Numbered from the stretch's first letter, positions 48,951-60,545 are shown. The stretch is DNA of 64,000 nucleotides from Dioszegia crocea (GCA_001600615.1 BCKK01000002.1:3068809-3132808), one strand, 5' to 3'. The notes: generated from the letters alone by a model not told the origin. Program-made: numbers and translations.

Positions 48951-49522
48951 ATGGCTTCAAGCTCCACAGGACGGATACCACAGGGCGAGGTTATAATAGA
49001 CGTAAGCTTTATCAGGGTTTCCAATCGTGCGAACTTGCAAAAGCTGACAAACGACAGTTTGGAGATGGAGGATCATACATCAAACGTCAGCGGACTTTTT
49101 GATCACTCCTAGCAGACAGCTGACCTCTATAGAAAGACTAGAGGACGCAGTACTGGAGATTGAGAAGAGAAGAATACAGAAAGAGGAGGGTACAAAGGCT
49201 CAGCGAGCGTTGGAATCGCTCGAGCTATCAAAGAACAGCGTGGATGTGAAGAGCGAGGATGTAGAGTACATTGTAAGTTTGCCAGTTGACCTCCACTGCA
49301 AGTACAGGCTGATCTGCGACCTGATGTCATGTGGTGATATTTCCTTCGCGGAGATTAACAACAGGTGCTGACGGACAGGTCAACCAAATTGGCTGTAAAA
49401 AGGCAGTCGCTGAATCTGCGCTGAAGGAGGCAAAGGGGAACTTGGTCCAGGCTGTGATGGCGCTTGTCGAGCCTAGACCGAGAGCGCGGTCAGTGGATGC
49501 GGGAGGGGAGCTGCATAAGTGA
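48951..49522 (+). CDS. HYPK-like NatA-associated protein with C-terminal UBA domain
   Basis: Four exons (48951-49001, 49058-49085, 49133-49272, 49379-49522) give 120 residues. The N-terminus is short and polar, then FGDGGSYIKQRLEDAVLEIE, corresponding to the F.D...Y.K.RLE entry of HYPK, and a long charged helix. The last ~45 residues form a UBA-type bundle: KSEDVEYIVNQIGCKKAVAE and GNLVQAVMALVEP, matching the HYPK end that docks on the Naa15-Naa10 N-terminal acetyltransferase NatA. HYPK also has chaperone-like roles. The second exon is only 28 nt. Its downstream intron (49086-49132) is fixed by the IK|QRLED join. Its ORF is easily missed because of the tiny exons. Confidence 0.82.
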
Positions 49523-49717
49523 TGGAGAATCCCGGCCATTTGAATAGAGGGAGATACTGTACATCTAGATATCACGCATATTATACCCTAATCTACAACA
49601 GCCGCTCTACGGCGACCTCCACCCTGACTCTCCCTACATTGAATACACTAACTACACTAACTGCCTCCAATAGCTCCCACAGCACTAACGCTGCGTGTCC
49701 TCACGCACACATTTCGC

Positions 49718-50395
49718 CTACACCTCCTCGAGGAATCCCTGCACGATCAACCGCTCCACCCCGCTTCTTTCCAACCTAAATCTCTCCCCTTTCCTGAAGT
49801 CCACCCTTTCGCCTCCCTCCAATGCAACTTCCCCTGCATCCTTCACCACCCGAACATCCACCATCAATTCGCCCGGCGGTCTATCTATCCCCGCTGTAAG
49901 ATCCAGTACATCCAAAAAGTCAGACTTGTAGTCCAGCATGAGGTTATTGTACCCCTTCAGAAAGTCCATTTCCTGCGGCGACAGTGCCGACCGGAGATCA
50001 GGCACTTCCGTCTCCATCCCGCTCACTGATCCCTCTGCGCCTGCTCCCGATGCTGAGGAGGTGGCCAAAAGGTACGCCAGACCACCTCCAGCATCCCACC
50101 ATCGTTCTTTTATCCCTCCAACTCGTGTTTGTAGATACGCCAGCAGACACCGTTTATTGCGACGCGAAGAGAGATGTTGCACGGTGAGGTTGCACACGAG
50201 CGACCTGTCCTGCGAGAGTGAGACCTGGCCGTGCGCTTCAGCGGCGGCTTGGATGGATGCGCCTAGTTGCCGACATTCGAGGCAGATAGAGAGAATGAGG
50301 GGGAGAGCATACTTTGGTAAAGGGAGTTGAGGAGTGGTAGATAGGGTGGAGCGATGGGCAGCGGTGATGAGCTGAAGGGCGAGATCGCCGTACAT
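49718..50395 (-). CDS. PSF1: GINS complex subunit Psf1
   Basis: Subunit of GINS, which joins Mcm2-7 and Cdc45 in the replicative CMG helicase. It is the only intronless gene in the window: one frame of 225 residues. It begins MYGDLALQLI, the family's near-invariant MYGD.A start, and carries RNKRCLLAYLQTRVGGIKE, the diagnostic Psf1 RNKRCLLAY block. The C-terminal B-domain has IDRPPGELMVDVRVVKDAGE and ends VERLIVQGFLEEV. An Ala/Gly/Ser-rich insert follows AYLLATSS compared with the human protein. Two ACGCGT boxes lie about 190-215 bp upstream. It converges on the HYPK-like gene (195 bp) and diverges from LSC1. Confidence 0.94.
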   Translation of the reverse strand: MYGDLALQLITAAHRSTLSTTPQLPLPKYALPLILSICLECRQLGASIQAAAEAHGQVSLSQDRSLVCNLTVQHLSSRRNKRCLLAYLQTRVGGIKERWWDAGGGLAYLLATSSASGAGAEGSVSGMETEVPDLRSALSPQEMDFLKGYNNLMLDYKSDFLDVLDLTAGIDRPPGELMVDVRVVKDAGEVALEGGERVDFRKGERFRLERSGVERLIVQGFLEEV

Positions 50396-50584
50396 TTTAT
50401 AAGTGTGAGGGTGTGGGGTCGAGAGGGAGAAGGTAGGTCGGTAGGACTTGCTGGGGCTTCAAAGTTGTCAGCCAAGAGCATCATCGGCGATCCTGCTCGC
50501 TGACAGAAGCTCACCTCTCTGTGCGGTGGTATCAGACTTTATCAATCGTTCCTCGTCGTCCTGGTTGTGCTTGAGGTCATCACG

Positions 50585-50611
50585 ACGCGTCTCGGCGCCG
50601 TCTGAACGCGT
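50585..50611. promoter_or_regulatory. Pair of MCB-like ACGCGT boxes upstream of PSF1
   Basis: ACGCGT occurs at 50585-50590 and 50606-50611, spaced 21 bp start to start, or two helical turns. They sit 190-216 bp upstream of the PSF1 start codon. The MluI cell-cycle box is the site of MBF (Mbp1/Swi6), which drives G1/S transcription of replication genes in yeasts. Function here is inferred from motif and neighbour. Confidence 0.55.
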
Positions 50612-50654
50612 CTCCAAGTCATCCGCGGGCGGCGACCCGGGGCCCCACACGGCG

Positions 50655-50662
50655 TCACGTGA
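50655..50662. promoter_or_regulatory. TCACGTGA palindrome in the PSF1/LSC1 intergenic region
   Basis: An 8-bp perfect palindrome around a CACGTG E-box, about 150 bp upstream of the LSC1 start. It is a plausible Cbf1/bHLH site, in sequence only. Confidence 0.4.
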
Positions 50663-50804
50663 GGGGGGAAACGGTGGTTTGCGGCGATCGCCGGTACAGC
50701 CGAACAAATCCGGCCCCTTTCCGTCCGCCTGCCTTTCCGCAAAGCTCACCATAAGGAATTCACTACTTCCCTCTCTATCCATACAACCCTTATACATATC
50801 CATC

Positions 50805-52099
50805 AGTGAGCTCACCAGACCGCCGTGAAAGGATGCCTAGGATCAGCTGACGATTGCAGTGTTCACAAACTCACTCCGTATCGCGGCGCGTTCAACCCAA
50901 GCTAGGGGCTTTGCGACTTCTGTGTCTGCACGAGCAGGCTATGAAGACAGCATCAAGAACATCCTTATCAGTCAGTCACAGACCGCGCGGACTACCTCAA
51001 CGAGTCGTTAGCTGACTTTGCAGACAAGGACACAAAAGTGCTCGTCCAGGGTTTCACGGGTAAAACTGTGCGTTCAGGTCACTCAGAGCTCACAAAGGGC
51101 TCTGCTGAAAGTAACAGGGTACCTTCCATGCCCAGCAAGCTATCGAGTACGGCACCCGAATGATCGGAGGAACCAACCCTAAAGTACGACTGTCCAACCT
51201 GAGACTCCATCCCAAATGCTGACAATACTAGAAAGCTGGCCAAACCCACCTCGGCCTACCCGTATACGGCACCGTCCGTGACGCCGTGCGCGAGACCCAG
51301 CCGGACGCATCAGTCATCTACGTTCCCCCCGCAGGTGCTGCCGATGCCATTATCGAGGCTATTGAGAATGAGATCAAACTCATCGTCACCATCACGGAAG
51401 GGATCCCGCAGAGGGATCAAATCAGGGTGATGAATGCGCTCAAGAGCCAGAGCAAGAGTCGGATGATTGGCGGGAACTGCCCCGGTATCATCAGCGAGGG
51501 TTGCAAAATGGGTATCATGCCCGGACACATCTTCCAACAGGGAAAGATTGGTGTGTTTTTCCATGGATTGAAGGGTGATTGGCTAGAGCTGATTTCTCAG
51601 GTGTCGTTTCGAGGTCCGGAACATTGACATATGAGGCTGTCAAGTGAGTTTAACAACGTCCAGTATCCTCAACCACTGGCTGATCATCAGCCAAACCACC
51701 CTTGTCGGCCTCGGTCAATCCCTCACTGTCGGTATCGGAGGTGACCCCTTCCCCGGAACCCAGCACATTGACGTCGTCAAGGTCCTCCTCGCCGACCCCC
51801 GCACAGAGGGTATCGTCCTCATTGGCGAAATAGGTGGATCGATGGAGGAAGACGCAGCCGAGTACCTAGAGCAGTACAATGTCGGACCCAACAAGAAGCC
51901 CGTCGTGGCCTTCATTGCCGGCCGAACGGCCCCTCCAGGTCGACGAATGGGGCACGCGGGAGCCATCATTAGCGGTGGGAAAGGCGCGGCGAGCGATAAG
52001 GTTCGCGCACTAGAGAAGGCCGGTGCGGTCATTGCGCAGAGTCCGGCGCAGATTGGCGCGTTGATGTTGAAGGCGATGCAGGATGCTGGTAAGGCTTAG
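50805..52099 (+). CDS. LSC1: Succinyl-CoA ligase alpha subunit, mitochondrial
   Basis: TCA-cycle enzyme subunit that binds CoA and carries the phospho-histidine. Coding exons 50805 (one base), 50860-50970, 51024-51067, 51118-51183, 51232-51550, 51601-51643 and 51691-52099 give 330 residues. The start codon is split: A at 50805 and TG at 50860-50861, around an intron (50806-50859). No other ATG can start this frame. The presequence is [20 protein letters not shown]. Motifs include [20 protein letters not shown] (CoA site), [36 protein letters not shown] and [14 protein letters not shown] with the active-site histidine. Length matches yeast LSC1. Divergent from PSF1. Confidence 0.92.
50806..50859 (+). 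other. Intron interrupting the LSC1 start codon
   Basis: This 54-nt intron has donor CATCA|gtgagc, branch-like gctgac and acceptor ttgcag|TG. Splicing joins A to TG and makes the ATG. The in-frame sequence upstream without splicing has a stop (TAG at 50838-50840) and no ATG. Confidence 0.75.
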
Positions 52100-52398
52100 G
52101 CCGGAGGGATGTTAGGAGGTGAAGGAGCGGATGGGTGATTAGATTGGGTGGGATGACGAGTGTCAGCGGAAGACAAGCCTACGAGGATGTTTTGGTAAAG
52201 GCATAGATTGATATTGAGCCATGTCAAGTACTTTCTTGCACCTGGCCTAATCTCTCTCGGGATCAGGCGTTGAACATTCACTTGCACGAACAATTGGCAG
52301 GTGTCATCGAGACACCAGGAGTATTGTAAATCTCAGCAATTCACCTACGCCGCGTGGACATCAACCGCAGCTCACTAATCTAATTCGCCAGCATCTAC

Positions 52399-55300
52399 CT
52401 AAGCCATCCTCCCTGCCTTCCCAAACAGCCCCTTGAGACCTCTACGCCCAACCGTACCCTTCCCCGCGCCATTCCCAAGGTCTACAACATTCTCCTCCCC
52501 ATTCCAACCCCCTTGCTCAGCCCACTGCCCCTGTCCCTGCCTCGCAAAGGCATCCCCGCTGAACGCCCGCTGCCCATAATCGCCTTGATTGTGATACCTC
52601 GCCTGTCCCTGTCCCTGGCTTTGCAACTGATTAGACTGCCCGTATCCCCTTGCAAAGCTTCCCAAGCTACCGGCAGATGCGCCCGCCGATGGCTGTGCAT
52701 ACATGCTTTGCGCCAGGCGGGGCGAGGGCTGATTGTATTCCCTCTCCCTTGCCATTGGTGATGGATCAAACGACGCGCGCGGTACCCGGGGCTCACTATC
52801 CTGCACGGGCCGGTACTGGGGGTTGGTATGTGGGGTGGAGCGGGCATTGGGACTAGGGCCAGGATATGGTGATTGACCCTTTTGCATTTGCTGATATTGC
52901 TGATGTTGAGCAAATGCAGGTTCAGGGCCATCGGCGCCTGGAGGAGGAAGAGGGGGGAGGTTCTTGAATCGATTAGGGCTGAGGCCGTCCGAAGGGGTTT
53001 TGACATGCATCGCTCGTCCGCCGCCGCCGCCATTGGATTGAGAGAAGTACGTGGTGGAATTGGCGGTATTTGCGTACATCTGAGATTGGGAGGGTGCGGG
53101 AGGAGTCTGAACGACGGACGAAGCGGATAAGGAAGAGGTGGTCTTATTCGCTGGTCGGTAGTTGGGGTTTGACTGGTGTTGCTGATACCCATTCCCATTG
53201 GCTCCGTTCCCATTTGAAGAAGGGTGATCGTACCGATCTTCACTCTGCCTCGAGGGCATAGAACCCATCTCCCTTTGTCCCTGTCCCGACAATACCTCCA
53301 CAATCGACTCTCGTGCCAATTCCGCCTCATACCCGCTCCCCGGCCGATTCGATAGACTGGCATACGACCCTCTCCTCCCGTTCGCCGCGCCATTCCCATA
53401 CTTGTCAAACCTGGAAGACGTTGGGCTGTTATTCTGACTGCCACCCGAACTGCTTCCCGCGAACGGAGCAGATACAGAGCGCATCCCACCACCTCCACCT
53501 TGGAGCACAGTAGAGTTCGGTCGATTGCCCGGATCGTCAGTGAGCATGGACGAGCTCGAGCCTGATCGATTCCGATTATGCTGTCCGCCATCCCCTCGGC
53601 CGCCGACTAGGTAATTCAACGAGGGAGGAGGTTGGAGTTGAGAATTTTGGTACTCGGGCTGAGAGCTTTGTTGACGGTATTGACGAGGTTGTTGTTGGGG
53701 GTAGGGAGGTTGTTGTTGTGCAGATTGGTACGGCGAGGATAGTTGAGCTTGGTCTCTCGGACCGGGCAGACTCTTCCTAGATTTAGGCTTCATCTTCTGT
53801 AACAGCCCCTTGAATCCCTTCTCCTTCTTGGGTGTGGGGGCAGGTACGTTCCCGGCGGGTGTATAGTCATTCTCGTCCGACCGAAGAACTTGGGACAGGC
53901 GCGAATTGGACATGGATCGGCCTGTACGGTCGGCGGCAATAGGGGTACGGACGTCGGTGGAAGAGGAGCGCGAATCGCGTCCGAAGAAGGCGGGTCGGGT
54001 AGGGCTGGCGAGTGATACCGCGCGGGGTTGAGCGTGGATGTATTGGCTAGAAGCTTGGTTTCGGCGATCGCTATCTAGTCCAAGGCTAAATGTCAGCTAT
54101 ACCCACACCACCATCGTGAGACTTTGACGTACTGCATGTCCATCATACTTCCACTTCCACCCTGACTCCCACCAAAGAAACTCGTAACGCTCCCTCCCCA
54201 TCGCCCAAATATGCTCCGCCGTCCATGACCGCCATCACTCCCTCGGTCCCCTCCTCCAGCGCCCGCTCGCACAGCAAACGAGAACGGCCGCATGCCACTC
54301 TCAGCCGGTGAGATGGGTGGCCACAACCCATCATCTCCCGGATCGGGCGTCCCCCACCTATCCCTCGACCCGAGCCCGCCGGGCGTGAGCGATGGTGTTG
54401 TCTGGACATTAAGCTTCTGGCGAGCCGTAATGGGGTTAGGGTTGGGTTCGCGGTCCGGGATGAAGTGGGTAGTGGGTCGAGGATTAGGGATTGCTCGAGC
54501 TGGTCGAGCGCCCATGGCGAGATCGGCGGGCGAAGAAGGACTAGGCCGGACGAGGGAAGGTGGGATAGCAACGGGAGAAGAAGAATATGGATTTCGCTGT
54601 TGTTGATACTCGATAGATTGTCGAGGGAGAGTTTGCGTATTGTCCCAAGCGAGTGATGAGGTACGCGAGCCTGTGGCTTGTAGACCAGGCATGAAAGCTT
54701 CGTGGGATGTAGCTGGCGAATAGACAATTTCGACGGGTGTAGGGAAATAGCCGAGCCGTTTTGCCTCAGCAGCAATTTCCACAGTGAGCATATACTGATG
54801 GCGCAGGTAGCCTTGGAGCCAATTGTAGCGATGTGCCGAAGCAGATGGGAACTGTGATGATCAGCTTTACGCCTGCCCGAAAAGACAGTTCGCGAAAACT
54901 CACCTTGATCATCACTGCTTTTATAGCGTCTTCCGTCAACCTTCCACCTTTTGTCCCTCGGAACGCCCTGGGCAATCCCTCGCCAGATGACCCTTCTTCC
55001 CATTTGAAACCCCTCCATCCGATCTTCTGAAGGATGATCTGATCTTTCTCTGCCCTCCTCGCTTTCCCTTTTTTGGCAGCCATGATTCGGCGCTGCTGCT
55101 CGGCACCCTCCACCGAATAGCTTGTAGAGGGTGGCGAAGCAGACAGACTCCCTTCCTCCGTATCTGACCCATACTCCTGGGACCTTCCCAATGACGCCAA
55201 GAGATCCAACTCGCGCCGCTTGGACTCTTCCCATGCATCATTACTCGCCCGCTCCCACGCATCGTCTCCGATCACCGTGACGTCTGCTAGATCTCTATCC

Positions 55301-56658
55301 CGCATCATGCATTCAAGACAGATCTCTTCCTGCATCGGGGGCCGCGGACCGGGCCCACGGCCGATCGTGCCTTGCTGGCCTTTGATAGAGGTGGGGCGGG
55401 ACGAGGGATAAGGTCCTGCATCGGCCAGACCGGAGATGATGGGTAGGGCAGAGGCAGAGTTTGTAGTCCGGTGCTGGGGCGGCTGGAGCTGTTGCTGAGG
55501 TCCCAGCGCCTGCTGCTGATATGTCGCCAAGGGTGTCGTGGCAGTTGAGGGTTTCGGCATGGTGCGAGGGGACGGCTGTGTAGAGGAGGATGGATCTGCC
55601 CTTGCGGGCGTGTCAAAAGATGGTGGGCCGGAAATAGGCGGACGGGGTAAAGTCCGCTTAGCCGTCGGTGAAGTGGGGGAGGCTCTCAAATTATTCGTCG
55701 AGGGCTTCTTTTCCAATCGATGGGATGGAGATGAGGGGCTAGCTTCGACTTTCCGCTCCTGCCCATCTTCAGGCGATGCTTGGAGCCGTGGAGAATACTC
55801 CACACCCCCATTGACGCCTGATAGCCTAACTTCTGACGCCCGATCATTCCGCTTCCCGTCTACCAGTGTCCGCGTCCTCGGTATTCCGGGCGAAGATTTA
55901 AGAATCGCCGAAGACCCACTGCCGGCCTTGTCGGCATCCATGAATTGCGCTGGAGAGGGTATGTTGATAGCAAGAGGAGCACCGACGGGCCGGGAGGGGG
56001 AAGAGTTGATCGGAGGCGCCAGGGCGGTGCCAGAGGTGGAGCGCAGCATGTGCTGAGCAAATGTATTGCCCGACCCACCTGGCGAGAGCGACGAGAGAGG
56101 TGATATGGGGGAAAGCAAGGGGAGTGGGGGTAGAGCGGTGGTTGGAGGTGGTAATGGGGGTGGAATGTGCCCTCGACTCCGTATTGAACCTCGTGAGGAT
56201 TCCCTACTCCGGGCTGGATGTAGAGATTGGGTTGGGTTATCTGATCCTCCAGATTCTCGCCGGAAGACCTGTGCGGTCGGCGCGGATATCAAAGCACCCG
56301 ATCCGTCTCTTACTTTATGGGGCGGAGGGGGGAACGCTGAACCGAGATAATCGTCCCGGGGCCAGTCTTCGCTCGGACGGGTTGGGCTAGAAATGGAAGG
56401 TCGAGCAGATGTCGGAGGGGAAGGGAACGAGTCGACATTCAAGGCGTTGAACGAGCCGAGGTGTAGGGTGGGGAATGTTAGGGTTGGGGGTCGTTCGGAA
56501 GAGGAGAGGGACCGAGAAGCCGAGAGTGAACCGCCTGTAGCGCCCAGATCGTCCGTACGGGCTGTACGTGTAGTCGGTGATGAGCCCGGGGATGGTGGCT
56601 GCAAATCCTGCTCGTGCACTTCTATCCCAGAAGACACGGGATGAGGCTGAGCCATCAT
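52399..56658 (-). CDS. Large, mostly disordered fungal protein of unknown function
   Basis: Three exons (56658-54904, 54851-54133, 54085-52399) give 1386 residues. I do not recognise a named family. Most of it is low-complexity: Ser/Pro-rich at the N-terminus and Gly/Gln/Ser/Asn-rich at the C-terminus with QQQ runs. Two ordered-looking islands stand out. About residues 443-500 hold EEICLECMMRDRDLADVTVI with a CxxC pair, followed by a charged helix. About 515-640 hold KIGWRGFKWEEG, KGGRLTEDAIKAVMIKFPSA and HRYNWLQGYLRHQYMLTVEI. Near the C-terminal third, KKEKGFKGLLQKMKPKSRKS is a basic amphipathic patch that could touch membranes, as could the similar LKGLFGKAGRMA at the very end. A scaffold or cortical role is only a guess. 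Confidence 0.8.
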
Positions 56659-57621
56659 TACGCTTTACTGTCCCAGTGTGCCTCGCCTCGATGCGAGACA
56701 CCGAAACATACACGAGAATTAGGGGGCAAGCGAGCGGAATGTGAAACTCGGGTGTGAGGGAGGGGTCCGAGGAGGCAAGGTGTTTGATATTGGATTTGGA
56801 TCGTGATGGTCGTATGGTTGATCTCAGATCCGACTGCCGTGGCCGTTTCCGTAGATTGTAGGTATGATGGGTCGTTTCACAGAAAAATAAATCGTCTACA
56901 GTGGGTCGTTAACGTTTAATGCGAATGATGGTGCTCGTGCGTCGTCGAAAGTTGGCGAATATATACAAGCTGCCAGAGCTGAGGTGAGGATCGTGGCAGT
57001 ACTGTCGTCTCTGAGCTGAGTACGATACAGGAGCTGCAGCTATGATTACAGTACACAAACAGATGTTGCCTGACTAGCTCGCGTCCGTCACAGCACACAC
57101 AGCATTGCCTCAAGTAGGCGCGTCAGAGTAAACCGGCTCATACCAGCGCGCCTATCTTTTTCGGCTCGTTCGGAAAATCTGAAACTTTGAATATCCGGCT
57201 TGGATCCTCGGCAAGATCGTCGGGCCGGAAGCAGTAATTCGAGAAACCGTCCTGCCATCTCTTCTCTCTTGTCTGCCCTCTTTCGTCAGTCTTCATAGCT
57301 TTTGTCCCTCGCTCGTCCTCATGAAGTCGCAGGCGTGTTCTGATCCGGTCAGCCAAGAAGAGGCGTTGTGAGGTATGGAGCAACGTGTCGCGCCTGAATT
57401 CCCTGGAAAGATCGTAGTTTGCGTCATGTGAGAATTGTCGGCCTGTCTTCGTCGGAGAGATGTTGTGGTTGTGCGGGATGACTAGGGATGCTCAAGTTTG
57501 AAAGTTCTATCATTCATCTTTCTCACTTCTTCTTGACGACACTTACGACGCTACATGAGCTGGTCTCATTACGCTCTTCTACTCTACTCAATTCCCCGAT
57601 AGTCCAGCGCCAACATTCGAC
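56659..57621. promoter_or_regulatory. 963 bp divergent region upstream of the disordered protein and ferric reductase
   Basis: No supported gene. It holds both promoters. I see no convincing cluster of GATA-type iron-regulator sites. Confidence 0.4.
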
Positions 57622-60545
57622 ATGTCCGCCGGTACCCCAGTCGGACTGCTGTACTGGTACACCACCTCGGCCATACTGTGTCTTTTAGCGATCATCAACC
57701 TGGCTTCAAAACTTCAGAAGCTGCTAGGAGTCCGCCTGAGACGCAGAGGGCAAAAAGACGCGGCGTTCACTGCTCTGCCTCTCCGTCGAGCGAAAGAGGG
57801 GGACATTACGGAGGATCCAGCAAGTCACTTCGCAAGGGGACTCCACAAGAGGATCGCTCTTCCTACTCGCCTTGCAAGAGCCAGTACGACGGCCTGGACG
57901 AAGTATGTTCTCTTATCCGAGCTGCCGTTGCCGACTTTGCCTTGGATGCGGCGAAATTCCAGGGCGATCGCAGCTACCGAGCTTGGATGGACGGTAGGGT
58001 ACACTGCCGGTGTGCTAGTACTCTCCTTCTATGACAGTGAGTCTGAATCCTCGATCCCTGGCGAGGTCATATGCTGATTGTGCAGCAAATTGGGATCTCG
58101 AAGCGTGCGCAAAGCAAACGGGTTGGATGGCTATTGCGCAAATACCCTTAATCATAGCTCTGGCAGGGAAGAACAATTTAATCTCTTGTGAGTGATCATC
58201 TTCCTCTCAGTCTTATACTCCGCTGACGGGCGCAGTTCTTACTGGTGTATCATACGAAAAGCTCAACTTTCTCCATCGAGCAGCGGGCAGAGTCTGCCTC
58301 TTGGGCTCTTGGCTTCACACAATTGGCTATATCTACCTCCTCGGTGGTGTATCCCTCCTTCAGTTCCAGACAAGCTTGACCACCTGGGTGAGTTATATAT
58401 CTCCGCTTCTTGTACTGGAAAGGTAGCTCATGGCGTACAGGGCATGATCAGCATCCTATCTCTTTCGCTCATGTACTTGTCGTCAATCCGGGCGGTCCGA
58501 CAACGGATATACGAGTTCTTTCTCGTTGCGCATATCTGCTCCGCCGCGTTGTTTCTGGCCGGAGTCATCATGCACTGGTCTGCAGTTTCCCTCTGGGTCT
58601 ACGTAAGTTCATGCCCGATACTGCTTGTTAAGCACTCCTGCTGACCCCTTAGCCTGGTATCGGACTTTGGGCCGCCGACCGACTCCTCCGCCTCACGCGC
58701 CTCGTCTTCCCTTCACTCAAGTCCAAAGCGCCCAGATCAGGCGGCACAATCTCTCTCCTCACCCCATCCACCATCAAGCTTACCCTACCCACCACCTCTT
58801 CCTGGAAAGCAGGTCAACATTTCTTCGTACTCCTCCCGACTCTATCTCGGCTACCATGGGAGACACACCCATTTACCGCGGCGGGCATTCCTGGAGATGG
58901 CGAAGTGAGCTTCATAGTGCGGGTCCGGGACGGCATGACGGGGCGCATGAAGGCGGCGATTGAGGCTGGGGGTGAGGGGTTGGTGGAAGGACATGTGGAG
59001 GGGCCTTATGGCGGCTCGAAGTGTCTAAGGGACATGGATGGAGTGATAATCTTCGCTGGTACGTCTTCATGTCCATCAGCCCTGAATGTCGATCTGACTA
59101 CTTAAGGTGGATCTGGGATTTCTTTCGCCATTTCCCAATTACTCCAAATTGTGGCCGATGCGAAGTGTGGTAAAACTGCCTGTCGACGAGTGAAAATTGC
59201 ATGGATGGTTAAATCGGAGCGTGAGTCAATCCTCCTAGCTCTATTCACTGCCAAGCTAATGATCTCAGTGCATCTAAACTGGATACAGCCCCTTCTCCTA
59301 CCAGCGCTCGTCGATCTCCCGTCAAGCATAGAAATCACCCTGCATATCTACGTTACCAAACGCCAGCCGCTGGCTTCCTCCCTTCCGGTCTCATCTACTC
59401 TTCCGCAATATCCGACAGATATCGAGTCAGGCGACTGGCAGACATACCTCGAGGATCGCGCCTCCAAACCTCGGATGAGCAGCAGGATGATGAGCACTAC
59501 GAGTTGGGCGACGTTTGGGCCGGCGGGACAAGGGGATACAAGGACGGCGCAAGTCTCACGGCGGGGCAGTGAGGTAGACTTGGCCGGTCGGCGTGACTCA
59601 GCTCTGTCGAGGAGTTTCAAAGGCGATGTGGAAGACATGGAAAAGTCTGTCCACGGTGAAGAAGGAAGTGTCTTGCCCATTTTCAACTGGTCGGATGGCT
59701 ATGGCGGTTCGGATTTCCCCGCCAAGACATCGGAAGTCGGTATGTCTGATGCTGGCCGCCGACCTAGTGGTCCAATTAGCCCTCTCAACCGTGCCCGTTT
59801 CTCCTCGTGTGACTCATCCCACTCGACTATGTCTTCCCCCTCACCCAGTCCTTCACGCCCCGCTTTCCCAGTCGTTCCTCATGCCCGAACTCGAAACATC
59901 AGCTTCGTCGATCAACTGCCTTCACCTCAGCGTAGCCAGCTCTCCTTCGACCTTGGTACAGCAACTCCTCCCACTCGTCGTAAATCATCACTTGCCACTA
60001 TGTCAAAAGCAGATGACGAGACTTACGATGATGAGAAATTCAACATCTACCCACCTGATTCACCTGCCGACCTCTCAGTCACCCTACTCTCCCCCACACC
60101 TATCAACTTTTCCCGCCCTCTCCCCACGTCCCTTCGAGTCTCTGTGGGCGGTCTCGGGATGTCTCGGTCATCCACCGCCGACTCCTTCAGCTCATTCACG
60201 GCTCACTCTCAACCGCTCCTCCCGTCCACATCGCATAACTCAGCGGTACCTTCAGGCTGTACTACTCCCTCCACTCCGCTTCCCTCTCTGCCATCGCATA
60301 GCAACATTCAAAACGCGTTAGGCTTGGAGCGATTCGTGCGGTGGCATACAGGCCGGGCGGATCCTGGGGAAGTTGTCAGTCAGATGAAGGGGGAGCTGAA
60401 GAAGGGAAGGATGGAAGTGATGGTCTGCGGGCCAAAGAGTCTGCTGATTGCTGTCAAGAAGGCGACGAGGGATGAGATGCGGGTGGGGGAAGTATGGGGA
60501 GGAGGAGTGCAGGTTGGGTTTCACGCTGAGGATTTTGGGTGGTGA
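57622..60545 (+). CDS. Ferric reductase-like transmembrane flavocytochrome (FRE/NOX family)
   Basis: Seven exons (57622-58036, 58086-58187, 58236-58387, 58441-58602, 58653-59058, 59107-59220, 59269-60545) give 875 residues. It moves electrons from NADPH through FAD and two hemes across the membrane to reduce Fe3+ (or Cu2+) outside. The heme histidines are in FLHRAAGRVCLLGSWLH and FLVAHICSAALFLAGVIMH, each pair spaced as in the family. HPFTAAGI is the FAD-binding HPFT motif. IIFAGGSGISFAISQLL is the NADPH glycine-rich loop, split by intron 5. VMVCGPKS and the terminal VGFHAEDFGW close the NADPH domain. Between these last parts, about residues 480-795, sits a long disordered Ser/Pro/Thr-rich insertion, so the protein is longer than typical FREs. 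Intron 6 (48 nt) has no stop and could be retained. Confidence 0.9.

Noticed and set aside
50468..50815. 115-residue minus-strand frame directly upstream of PSF1, as a possible extra N-terminal exon
   Set aside because: Psf1 starts with its invariant MYGD sequence at 50395, so no upstream exon is needed. This stretch holds the MCB and E-box motifs instead.
50833..50850. ATG at 50833 as the LSC1 start
   Set aside because: It is out of frame with the presequence and meets a stop after five codons. It lies inside the intron that splits the true start codon.
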